Position numbers and translations under genes: made by a program | The notes under the pieces: generated by a model | What the model was told of the DNA's origin: nothing | The model's input: only the letters and a program-made list of their open reading frames with translations | Database searches by the model: none | From: Candidatus Sifarchaeum subterraneum | Lineage (GTDB): Archaea > Asgardarchaeota > Sifarchaeia > Sifarchaeales > Sifarchaeaceae | Direction of reading: 5' to 3' | Length of the DNA: 14,811 nucleotides | NCBI GenBank assembly: GCA_016292335.1 | Contig: JAECRX010000206.1 | Span: forward strand, 1-14,811 | Shown: positions 1 to 6,406 of the stretch, piece after piece | Position numbering within the stretch: the stretch's first letter is position 1 | Layout of the letters: each line of letters starts with the position of its first letter

Positions 1-1
1 G

Positions 2-79
2 GAAATATTTTCGTACCAATCTGAGATTTTTGAAGAAACAGAACCAAAAGGAGAAATCATCCGTCGTGTAATCTCTTAA
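2..79 (+). CDS. C-terminal end of an unidentified protein (partial)
   Basis: Reading from base 2, the plus strand is open for 25 codons up to a TAA at 77-79. The translation begins EIFSYQSEIFEETEP and ends GEIIRRVIS. The other two plus frames are less convincing; frame 1 stops after seven codons. The composition, rich in Glu, Ile and Arg, fits an ordinary soluble protein tail. It is convergent with the minus-strand gene ending at 132. Too little is present to assign a family, and a chance open stretch at the window edge cannot be excluded. Confidence 0.5.
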   Translation, partial: EIFSYQSEIFEETEPKGEIIRRVIS

Positions 80-131
80 GCACTTTAAATGATTTTAGAG
101 AAAAGTTATGCATCTAGAAGATATCTGATTA

Positions 132-641
132 CTACCGTTCATTTAGCTTTTTTATAGGCATATATAAACCTATAAGCCATTCAGAAAGATCGTTGTTTTT
201 CATGAAATTTTCTATTCCTTTTTTCGTTACGATATGTTCCTCCAGCCATTGAACAGTACTATCATATTCATACATATTTTCTTTCATCCATGATTCCGCT
301 GATGAGTGAAAAGTATTCCATCCGTTATTGGCAATGAAATCGCTAAAAGTCATTTCTATCACAGCAAATAACCCGCCTTTATATTCTTTAATTCTAATCT
401 TATCATCACCTTCAACATCATCATCTAACGGCATCCATACTTCGTATCCATACACAGGATTATCCTTAGAAGGATTGGGATTGTTAAATCCAAAGAAATG
501 ATACTTTTTGTTTTTGTTTAGCGCGTTCTTACTCTGTGCCCATTTGATTAATCTTTTAATGGCATTTATTTCGGGATTTTCACCAATATAGTGGGAAGAA
601 GCTACTTTCATAGGTTTAAGTTCAACAACTTTAATATCCAT
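132..641 (-). CDS. GyrI-like / AraC effector-binding-domain protein
   Basis: A 169-residue soluble protein that matches the GyrI-like small-molecule-binding fold, the domain also found as the effector half of AraC/MerR regulators. Family traits I recognise are the opening strand with PMKVASSHYIG (residues 10-20), the central FFGFNNPNP block near residue 49, the YGYEVWMPL strand near 64 and the GGLFAVIEM strand near 89. There is no DNA-binding domain, so it is a stand-alone domain of about the usual length. Stand-alone members are thought to bind or hydrolyse small hydrophobic molecules; the ligand here is unknown. It starts with ATG, with GGTGA about seven bases upstream. It lies 76 bases after the sugar-epimerase gene on the same strand, but a palindrome between them suggests separate transcription. 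Confidence 0.72.
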   Translation of the reverse strand: MDIKVVELKPMKVASSHYIGENPEINAIKRLIKWAQSKNALNKNKKYHFFGFNNPNPSKDNPVYGYEVWMPLDDDVEGDDKIRIKEYKGGLFAVIEMTFSDFIANNGWNTFHSSAESWMKENMYEYDSTVQWLEEHIVTKKGIENFMKNNDLSEWLIGLYMPIKKLNER

Positions 642-701
642 TCTTAATTCACCATTATAATAACGTAATTAATAATATTTTCAGAAATTTATTTTATTAA
701 A

Positions 702-716
702 TCCTTTAATAAAGGA
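702..716 (-). terminator. Hairpin just after the 718-1632 stop codon
   Basis: TCCTTTA and TAAAGGA (702-708 and 710-716) are perfect inverted arms around one base, one base past the stop codon of the minus-strand epimerase gene. In the minus RNA this gives a short hairpin followed by a U/A-rich stretch. It overlaps a second perfect inverted repeat, TTTATTAAA and TTTAATAAA (693-701 and 705-713), so only one of the two hairpins can form at a time. A transcript 3' end is the simplest reading. Confidence 0.4.
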
Positions 717-717
717 A

Positions 718-1632
718 TCAATCATTAGAGATTTGTTTTATGATTTTTCCAATACCTTCTTGAACAGAAATTTTTGGACTATATTTCAAAATTTCCTTTG
801 CCTTTTTAGTTGAGAGAGAAAAATTGAAAATTTCAGAAGCCCTTTGAGCGGAATTCGTAGGAATAAAATTGATTCTTACTTTTTGATCAACAAGATGAGA
901 TATTAGAGTGGCTAAATTTTTAATGGTGATCTCTTCGGGACCTGCAACGTTAAGTATTTCTCCAGAAATTGAATCTACGTCAGTCTTGATACAATGAAGA
1001 AAAAAATTCACTAAATCATCAAAATGTATAAAATTCCTCACTTGCTTTCCTTCTCCAAGGACATTTATTTCGCCTTTTTCAAAAGCATTTTTGATGAATT
1101 GCATGACGACTGTGGTCCATTTTGTGTTCGGGGATATTCCATAAGCATTGGAGATTCGGAAAATGACAATAGGAATGTTGTATTTTTCGTGATACCAAGA
1201 ACAAATGCTTTCTGCCAGATATTTACTTAGTCCGTATTCATTCCTTGGAGAGATAGGATGATTTTCATCAATGGGAAGATATCTTGCATTACCATAGATG
1301 GCTGCAGCTGTAGAACACTGAATGAATTTTGAAATATTTTCGTTTAGACAAGCGTGTATTATATTACGCGTTCCTAAAACATTGATATCATAAAGGGAAG
1401 CATCTTTATCAGAAAATACAGCTGCAAGGTTAATCACGATATCAGCATTCTTCACAGCATTTTTGACAGACGTTGGATCCCTTACATCGCCCTTAACGAA
1501 CTCTATGTCCATAGTTTCTAAGAATTTTTTATATGACCGACCGAAGATTGTCACATTATAATTCTCTTTAAAGAATTTTTCAGTAAGGGCACTACCGATG
1601 TATCCCCCTCCGCCAATTAGCAAAATATTCAT
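718..1632 (-). CDS. NAD-dependent nucleotide-sugar epimerase/dehydratase (extended SDR)
   Basis: A 304-residue extended short-chain dehydrogenase/reductase acting on nucleotide sugars in the cytosol. The NAD-binding glycine motif GGGGYIG is at residues 7-13. The catalytic set is S107/T108 in CSTAAAIYG with Y133 and K137 in the YxxxK motif (NEYGLSK). A later RNFIHFDD motif near residue 203 is typical of the family's substrate-side region. The start ATG overlaps the stop of the upstream gene (ATGA) and has GGGAG five bases upstream, so the two genes are translationally coupled. Both are SDRs and may act one after the other on the same sugar; the exact sugar cannot be read from sequence. The length is near the family norm and nothing is missing. 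Confidence 0.9.
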   Translation of the reverse strand: MNILLIGGGGYIGSALTEKFFKENYNVTIFGRSYKKFLETMDIEFVKGDVRDPTSVKNAVKNADIVINLAAVFSDKDASLYDINVLGTRNIIHACLNENISKFIQCSTAAAIYGNARYLPIDENHPISPRNEYGLSKYLAESICSWYHEKYNIPIVIFRISNAYGISPNTKWTTVVMQFIKNAFEKGEINVLGEGKQVRNFIHFDDLVNFFLHCIKTDVDSISGEILNVAGPEEITIKNLATLISHLVDQKVRINFIPTNSAQRASEIFNFSLSTKKAKEILKYSPKISVQEGIGKIIKQISND

Positions 1633-2594
1633 TTTTGCTCCCGTTGTTCTGCTAAAGATTGAAATTTACCAACGAGCTCCCTTACACCATCAGAAACGCG
1701 ATATTTCGGCTCGAATCCTAATTTTGATATTTTTGAAAATTTCACATTATATGATACAATGGGATATGGAGATTCTTCGTGACGTATTGAAATGGTGTTA
1801 GGAGAGTTATTTTTCACTATTTTTGCTATTTCATGGATCTGGTAGTTTTCCGTATTACCCCCCACATTCCATACCTGCCCCAATTTGGATTCAGAAATTT
1901 GAGTGAACATAATAAAAGATCTGATGGCATCTTTTACATGAATAAAAGGTCGCCAATTTTGGCCATCTCCATGTATTGTGAGATCTTCTCCAATAATGCC
2001 TTTAAATGTGAAGAGGTTCACGACTAAATTGAATCTTATGCCAGGAGCATAACCGTATAGGGTAGATAGCCTTAAACAAGAAACAGGAAGCCCCTCTTTT
2101 TCGTGACATTCTATACAGTAAAGTTCACCATCATATTTCGCCTTGGCATATGGATTTAATGGGTGAACTTCTACTTCTTCATCCAAAGCAATGGGACTTT
2201 GTCGGCCATAGATGTTACACGAAGAAGGATAAACAAATCTTGTTACACCCACGTCTAGGGCGGCATCTGCAACATTCTTGGCCCCTAAAACATTGACTTC
2301 CTGCGTTAATTTGGGGATATCGAAAGATGCATCGGCTCCAGTTATTGCAGCAAGATGAAAAACAATGTCCGGTTTATACTTTTTCATTATTGTCATCACA
2401 GTAGATTTATCCCGAATATCACCTAAATGGAAAATATAATTGGCATCTTCATGCGGCAAATTCATAAGAGTATACTCGTTTCCGCCAGAGAGATTATCCA
2501 ATATGATTATATCAGGTCTGTCAAAAGCATTCGGGAGGTCACGTATTAATTGCGAGCCAATATACCCGCATCCTCCAGTCACTAATATTTTCAT
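1629..2594 (-). CDS. NAD-dependent nucleotide-sugar epimerase (GalE/WcaG-like SDR)
   Basis: A 321-residue extended SDR. GGCGYIG at residues 7-13 binds NAD, and D33 at the end of the second strand fits a preference for NAD(H) over NADP(H). The catalytic residues are S124/S125 (YPSSCNIYG), Y149 and K153 (NPYAKAK). RPFIHVKDA near residue 216 is the usual extended-SDR signature before the C-terminal sugar domain. It is the first gene of a coupled pair, overlapping the next start by four bases. It lies 141 bases after the sulfoquinovose synthase gene on the same strand. It resembles UDP-glucose 4-epimerase and related GDP- or dTDP-sugar enzymes, but the substrate is not determinable here. The paired SDRs have similar architecture and probably arose by duplication. 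Confidence 0.9.
   Translation of the reverse strand: MKILVTGGCGYIGSQLIRDLPNAFDRPDIIILDNLSGGNEYTLMNLPHEDANYIFHLGDIRDKSTVMTIMKKYKPDIVFHLAAITGADASFDIPKLTQEVNVLGAKNVADAALDVGVTRFVYPSSCNIYGRQSPIALDEEVEVHPLNPYAKAKYDGELYCIECHEKEGLPVSCLRLSTLYGYAPGIRFNLVVNLFTFKGIIGEDLTIHGDGQNWRPFIHVKDAIRSFIMFTQISESKLGQVWNVGGNTENYQIHEIAKIVKNNSPNTISIRHEESPYPIVSYNVKFSKISKLGFEPKYRVSDGVRELVGKFQSLAEQREQK
1638..1642 (-). promoter_or_regulatory. Shine-Dalgarno site for the 718-1632 gene
   Basis: GGGAG lies five bases before the ATG at 1632, inside the last codons of the upstream epimerase gene. It supports this start and reinitiation across the ATGA overlap. Confidence 0.6.
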
Positions 2595-2599
2595 TCAAT

Positions 2600-2611
2600 C
2601 ACACTCGTGTG
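2600..2611. promoter_or_regulatory. Small palindrome upstream of the paired-epimerase start
   Basis: CACAC and GTGTG form an inverted repeat with a two-base centre, six bases upstream of the ATG at 2594. An A/T-rich TATA-like stretch lies just beyond it at about 2612-2628. The gap is too small for a stable hairpin, so a dimeric regulator site overlapping the transcription start is more likely than an RNA structure. This is inference only. Confidence 0.25.
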
Positions 2612-2702
2612 TTTTATTTGTTTTAAAATAATCTTGTGTGGGTGTCTAATCAAATACCGCTTTTTATTCAGATAATCAATTTTAACCAGCTTTCTTAACA
2701 TG

Positions 2703-2710
2703 AAAAAAAA
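2703..2710 (-). terminator. T-tract terminator after the sulfoquinovose synthase gene
   Basis: On the minus strand a run of eight T lies about 25 bases after the TAA stop of the 2736-3899 gene. Runs of T downstream of a stop are the usual intrinsic termination signal in archaea. It suggests that the following epimerase pair, with its own A/T-rich promoter region, can be transcribed separately. Confidence 0.4.
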
Positions 2711-2735
2711 GATATTTCTTTGGATATTTAAGGCG

Positions 2736-3899
2736 TTAAAGTTTTTCCCTTAAGACTTTTGGAAGGAATTTGTCTTTTTTGACTACAATTCTTTCTTTAT
2801 ACTCTGAAAGATCCTTCAAAACCACTTCCAGACTTGAAATCAAATCGTATTTTGACTTAAATCCTAGATTAAACATTTTCTCATTAGATGGATTGTAATA
2901 GTGTTTTTCAGCTTCTTTTCGTGGATTTGGAACACTTTTTAGCTCTACATTCAATCCAATGTTCTTGCCAGCTTCTTGAATTTTTTCAGCTACCATTTTA
3001 ACTGATGCGGTTTCTAGAAAAGTGTTTATTAAATTATAACCTTTTTTCTCTGCTTCTACTGCCAGTTCAGTTACACGTATTGTATCCTCAAGAGAAATAT
3101 ATCCCCTTGTTTGCCCGCCTTCGCCGTAAATTGTCAGGGGAAATCCCGCAACACATTGGGCAGCAAATCTGTTGAATAAAGTCCCAAACCAAAAATCGAA
3201 GTCGAATCTTGTCGCGAGCGATTTATCTCTTTCACTTTCTTCGGTTCTAATACCATGGACTATTCCAAGTCTCAAATCAATAACATTCATGCCATAAACA
3301 CGATAGGCAAATAAGAGGTTATTCGCATCATGCACCTTTGACCAGTGATACCACGAACCAGCTTGGGCAGGAAAGGGCAGTGTGTCTTTCCGTCCTCTAA
3401 ATTCGACTGGGAGTAATTCGTCTGTAATGTCAATGTTGGGTGTACCATAAACTCCCATAGTTGTGGTCTCAATAAGGAAAGTATCCAAGTTGTTTTTATT
3501 AATGGAATGAATTAAATTTAAAGTGCTTTTCACATTGTTCATTTGTGTGTCAATTGCATGTTCAGCATCAATCATCGAGTAAGGAGCACTGGGTTGTGCT
3601 GCATAGTGGACGATAGTACGTGGTTCCTCCTCGCGTATTAAATTGTCCACAACAGACCAATTTCTCAAATCCATATACCTGAATTCCAGATTATTGAGTT
3701 TAAAAAACTCCTTGAATGATTCAATCCTCTCATCCATCGGATAAATCGGAATAGCACTCCAAGAGCCAACTTCAGCTACCCAGTGCCTTCTAGTGAAATT
3801 GTCAACTCCAATTATCTTTTCATCGGGATATTTGACCCCTAATCTCATCAACATGGGCCATCCCTGGTAACCATCACAACCTGTTAGAAGGATTGTCAT
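2736..3899 (-). CDS. UDP-sulfoquinovose synthase homologue (SQD1/Agl3 family)
   Basis: A 387-residue extended SDR of the family that combines UDP-glucose with sulfite to make UDP-sulfoquinovose (plant and bacterial SQD1/SqdB, Sulfolobus Agl3). Family-specific traits include GCDGYQGWP at residues 7-15, in place of the common GGAGFIG, and VDNFTRRHW near 32. The catalytic set is T147, Y184 and K188; as I recall, plant SQD1 uses T145, Y182 and K186, which is the same spacing. RFDFDFWFGTLFNRF (231-245) and GQTRGYISLEDT (262-273) are strong family signatures. The ATG start has GAGGT seven bases upstream. Neighbours are other sugar-nucleotide enzymes. In Sulfolobus the product goes into N-glycans, in plants into sulfolipid; a glycan role fits this context better, but the acceptor is unknown. 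Confidence 0.9.
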   Translation of the reverse strand: MTILLTGCDGYQGWPMLMRLGVKYPDEKIIGVDNFTRRHWVAEVGSWSAIPIYPMDERIESFKEFFKLNNLEFRYMDLRNWSVVDNLIREEEPRTIVHYAAQPSAPYSMIDAEHAIDTQMNNVKSTLNLIHSINKNNLDTFLIETTTMGVYGTPNIDITDELLPVEFRGRKDTLPFPAQAGSWYHWSKVHDANNLLFAYRVYGMNVIDLRLGIVHGIRTEESERDKSLATRFDFDFWFGTLFNRFAAQCVAGFPLTIYGEGGQTRGYISLEDTIRVTELAVEAEKKGYNLINTFLETASVKMVAEKIQEAGKNIGLNVELKSVPNPRKEAEKHYYNPSNEKMFNLGFKSKYDLISSLEVVLKDLSEYKERIVVKKDKFLPKVLREKL

Positions 3900-3906
3900 T
3901 GAAGTG

Positions 3907-3911
3907 ACCTC
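3907..3911 (-). promoter_or_regulatory. Shine-Dalgarno site for the sulfoquinovose synthase gene
   Basis: GAGGT lies seven bases before the ATG at 3899 and matches the anti-Shine-Dalgarno core well. It fixes the start at the residue just before the first beta strand of the NAD domain. Confidence 0.6.
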
Positions 3912-4074
3912 ATTTCTTTTTTTAGTTCACATTTTTTTAGAGTAAAAAATAATAATTTGTGTTACTTTTTTTTGGTGTATATTGTAATATTCTTTTAAAA
4001 AGTTTTATTCATGAAGAAATTAGTTTCCTGTAAAAAATTCAAATTCATGATTTGAGCGAAGAAAAGAGGAGTTT

Positions 4075-4641
4075 TCATTCTTCTTTTTCTTTAAAATCAA
4101 GATAAAGTCTGGAGCCAACTGGTCCTATGGAATCTTGGTACTTACCTGTGTAAGGTTTTTCACAAGGAATGTCACTTTGGAATATTCTTAACTGTGCAAT
4201 TGGCATCAAAGGATATAGTTTAACAGCCATCACACCATCATTTTTCATTTCTAGTGTTAAATTTCCACGAAATCCAGGATCAATAAAACCTGCATTTTGT
4301 ATCCTTATTTGAAGGCGTCCTAAGGATGATTTTCCATCAATCTTGGCGGCGATTCGCGGAGAAAGCTCAACAGTTTCAAGGGTTTCCGCTAAAATACTTT
4401 CTCCAGGGTGCAAAACAAAACCATTTTTGTCCACTTTGATGATTTCAATATAATCTTCCATTTTAACATCTTTAACATCAATGTAAGGCACGTTGAGTGT
4501 TTTATATTTCAATATCTTTGAACCAAGGTGTATATCAACTGAAGCTCCTTGTATCTGATCTTCTTCAAAAGGTTGTATCTTCATTAACCCTTCCTTGATT
4601 GCCGTTTTTATCTCTCTATCAAAAAGTAGTTTTGCTGACAA
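4075..4641 (-). CDS. dcd: dCTP deaminase (possibly bifunctional dCTP deaminase/dUTPase)
   Basis: A 188-residue enzyme of the trimeric dUTPase-like fold that deaminates dCTP to dUTP, feeding dTTP synthesis. Visible motifs are LLFDREIKTAI near the N terminus, QGASVDIHLG (31-40), DGKSSLGRL (102-110) and NAGFIDPGFRGNLTLEM (116-132), where E131 lies at the position of the family's catalytic glutamate. TGKYQDSIGPVGSR (165-178) is the nucleotide-closing tail. Some archaeal members also hydrolyse dUTP to dUMP, and sequence inspection does not settle which type this is. The only start that keeps the full N terminus is TTG; no nearby ATG would do so. A weak GGAG lies 11 bases upstream. It is on the same strand as the sugar genes but 175 bases away. 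Confidence 0.9.
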   Translation of the reverse strand: MSAKLLFDREIKTAIKEGLMKIQPFEEDQIQGASVDIHLGSKILKYKTLNVPYIDVKDVKMEDYIEIIKVDKNGFVLHPGESILAETLETVELSPRIAAKIDGKSSLGRLQIRIQNAGFIDPGFRGNLTLEMKNDGVMAVKLYPLMPIAQLRIFQSDIPCEKPYTGKYQDSIGPVGSRLYLDFKEKEE

Positions 4642-4644
4642 TTT

Positions 4645-4652
4645 CTTATATA
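4645..4652 (+). promoter_or_regulatory. TATA-like box upstream of the GC-rich intergenic stretch
   Basis: CTTATATA is close to the archaeal TATA consensus. A start about 25 bases downstream would fall at about 4672, which is where the GC-richer, hairpin-rich stretch begins. Read on the minus strand the same bases also look like a TATA box, but they lie only about ten bases before the dcd start, too close for a normal promoter of that gene. Confidence 0.3.
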
Positions 4653-4671
4653 CTCCAAAGCTTTATTAGCT

Positions 4672-4825
4672 CAACTGGTTGGGGTCACCATAAGGCAACC
4701 CATCAGCCGTATAGAGGCACATCTGGACACCTACATACTTTATTCCAGTCAGAAATTGCGCCCTTTCGACACAGGAATCTGTTTCAGGCCCCTGTTGTCG
4801 AGGTAGAGATTGAAAAGCGGTAAGG
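4672..4825 (+). ncRNA. Candidate structured non-coding RNA
   Basis: This gene-free stretch is about 49% G+C by hand count over 4671-4830, visibly richer than its surroundings. It holds three potential hairpins. One pairs 4675-4683 with 4699-4706 with one bulge. The second pairs GTAT..AGG with CCT..ATAC (4709-4738). The strongest pairs about 4764-4775 with 4791-4803, with CGACA opposite TGTCG and CAGG opposite CCTG. A TATA-like box lies at the right distance on the plus strand. The longest frame across it looks unlike a protein gene. I find no match to tRNA, RNase P RNA or SRP RNA signatures. The strand is inferred from the TATA box only, and the 3' end is a guess. Confidence 0.33.
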
Positions 4826-5045
4826 CATGATCTCTTAGGGATGTCAATCTGTATTCAAAAGTTTCTGCTGGCATGTCTAATTCTTTGGATTTAAATATGT
4901 CATGTTAAAAATTTGACAATAACTTAATATCAAATGAATGTTGTCTTTACATCTAAATGGAACCCCATACTTTGACGTATTTTCAACCATTTATAACATT
5001 CATTAATTGCTTTTTCTCAAAATTACTGCCCGAATTATGAGCTAA
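4826..5045 (+). promoter_or_regulatory. Upstream region of the phosphotransferase gene, with TATA box and spaced inverted repeat
   Basis: No gene is evident. AATGAATGTT (4933-4942) and AACATTCATT (4995-5004) are perfect 10-base inverted arms separated by 52 bases. The right arm abuts a TATA-like ATTTATAAC (4988-4996), which would place transcription start near 5017, about 30 bases before the ATG. The arrangement could let a regulator bind both arms and loop the DNA over the promoter. The TATA call is moderate and the operator idea is speculative. Confidence 0.3.
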
Positions 5046-6173
5046 ATGGGAACAAAGATGTCAAATGATGCTGAAAGAATTAGAGAGGAAATGGGATATA
5101 AAGTAGCATTGTCCATTATCGTTGATGAATTTAAAGAATATATTAAGAAAATCATTGAAATAGAAGCGGGAGAAACACCACGTTACATCTCACCTCTGGA
5201 CATTTTTGCAGTTCGGAGATATGGACGCACTGGGTCGGTTCACCTTGTAACTGTTAAAACAAGAAGTGATGTTGGTGATTTTAACATAAGACTGGCTTTA
5301 AAGTTTTCATCAAGCCCCGAAAGAACAATTATTGAAGCAAAAAATGCGGAAAAACTCATGAGAATGCTAATGGGATTCCCTGATATTGGCATTCCTCGTC
5401 TGCTTTTTAGCTATCCGAGTGAATCCCTTTTGATTTATGAAGGGTTAATCGGAGAAACCTACATTGAATCAAAAATGAGTTCAATCGAAAAAGCAACGCT
5501 TGCAGGGAAAACACTAGCAGCAATACAAGGAGGAGGATATAGAAACATAGATTATAAAAAATACGAGGATCTGATGGCCTTTATTTTACTTCGCTTGCCA
5601 ATAAAATCATCAAAGAAAGAAGCACTGGCAAAACAATGTAGCAGATATATTAATGAACTGAAAAAATCTATCGGAGGCTGCAATATTTTTGGTGATTATC
5701 ATCAAAGCAATATTTTCTTTGTGTCAATGCCAAAAAAGGCCGAATTTATCCGTGGTGATGCCTCCGGTGAAATTAAAAATCTTGAAGGTCCACTAATTAA
5801 AACCTATGTTATCGATCCAGAATATGTTACCGATGATGGGGTTTCTTGTCGAGCGGAAGATATTGGAACATTTTTTGGATACCAGTGTTTACAAGAGTTC
5901 GAAAATTTTGGTACCCTCAATTTCACTAAAAAAGACCTCGAAGCTTTTCTTTTTGGATACAATGGACTCTTAGAACAGTTGAGTGGCGAAAATATTTTTG
6001 GGCTTTATCCAAAAGGTCTTCCTGTTGAATTTCATATTGCATATTGGTTATTTTTGGGTGTAAGGGATTTATTGGGAAGACATGATCTGAAAGAGATCGA
6101 AAATATCGTGACTTCAAGGATAGAATTAGCAGAATATTTGCTTTGTAATAGACCTCTCACGGGTATTTGGTGA
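5046..6173 (+). CDS. APH/choline-kinase-fold phosphotransferase, substrate unknown
   Basis: A 375-residue soluble protein with the aminoglycoside-phosphotransferase-like kinase fold. A glycine-rich strand-turn (RYGRTGSVH, 58-66) precedes a candidate ATP lysine, K86 in LALKF. SLLIYEGL (127-134) fits the hinge. The catalytic loop is IFGDYHQSNIFF (214-225), with D217 and N222. The metal-binding motif is VIDPEYV (255-261), followed by AEDIG (270-274), recalling the DxE plus DIG pattern of methylthioribose kinase and related enzymes. It should transfer phosphate from ATP to a small molecule, possibly a sugar or an alcohol. Nothing shows antibiotic resistance. ATG at 5046 or 5058 could be the start; neither has a clear ribosome site. 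It lies between sugar-gene blocks on the opposite strand, so a sugar kinase role is attractive but unproven. Confidence 0.75.
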   Translation: MGTKMSNDAERIREEMGYKVALSIIVDEFKEYIKKIIEIEAGETPRYISPLDIFAVRRYGRTGSVHLVTVKTRSDVGDFNIRLALKFSSSPERTIIEAKNAEKLMRMLMGFPDIGIPRLLFSYPSESLLIYEGLIGETYIESKMSSIEKATLAGKTLAAIQGGGYRNIDYKKYEDLMAFILLRLPIKSSKKEALAKQCSRYINELKKSIGGCNIFGDYHQSNIFFVSMPKKAEFIRGDASGEIKNLEGPLIKTYVIDPEYVTDDGVSCRAEDIGTFFGYQCLQEFENFGTLNFTKKDLEAFLFGYNGLLEQLSGENIFGLYPKGLPVEFHIAYWLFLGVRDLLGRHDLKEIENIVTSRIELAEYLLCNRPLTGIW

Positions 6174-6406
6174 TTTTAATAACCAAGAAAAAAGTCAACA
6201 AATTTCATCTTGATCTGATAAGTTCTTTTTCAAAGTGGATTGATTTACACAGCAGATCACGGATGCATTATCCGATGGTAATGTAAGAAGCTTGCAGCCT
6301 AGTCAGCGGGTAGCTCACTAAATTAAAAGTTAGTAATTGGGAAATCATTTTAAAGGAAATAAATGGCAAAAAGAATGCAGAAAAGAAAAGAGAATGTGTA
6401 ATTGAA
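6174..6406 (+). promoter_or_regulatory. Leader region of the GT-C gene, with a possible 12-codon ORF
   Basis: The only gene-like item is a 12-codon frame, ATG at 6363 to TAA at 6399-6401 (MAKRMQKRKENV), preceded at a good distance by AAAGGAAAT (6353-6360). It ends five bases before the TTG start of the glycosyltransferase, in a different frame. It may be a leader peptide that allows translational coupling, or the ribosome site may be coincidental in A-rich sequence. A short hairpin, ACTAA with TTAGT, lies at about 6317-6334. Confidence 0.25.

Noticed and set aside
4660..4690. tRNA-like 5' segment: GCTTTAT as acceptor strand, then a D-arm-like GCTCAACTGGTTGGGGT.
   Set aside because: No anticodon arm, no T-arm with a GTTCRA-type loop, and no matching acceptor 3' strand are found downstream, even allowing for an intron. 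Probably chance similarity.
4781..4817. A 36-37 base stretch that opens GTTTCAG and closes GATTGAAAAG, like a CRISPR repeat.
   Set aside because: There is only one copy. A candidate second unit at 4861 shares only the first few bases, and no cas gene is nearby. The right spacing for an array is absent.
4599..4823. A 74-codon plus-strand frame across the GC-rich stretch.
   Set aside because: It begins inside dcd, has an odd composition rich in His, Ser and Gln, no ribosome site and no recognisable domain; the base pairing explains the region better.
5046..6173. Antibiotic resistance function for the APH-fold protein.
   Set aside because: The fold is shared by many kinases. No aminoglycoside-binding features or mobile context are visible, and the neighbours are sugar genes.
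6290..6320. tRNA-like fragment containing GGGTAGCTCAC.
   Set aside because: Only the short D-arm-like string is present; no cloverleaf can be built around it.
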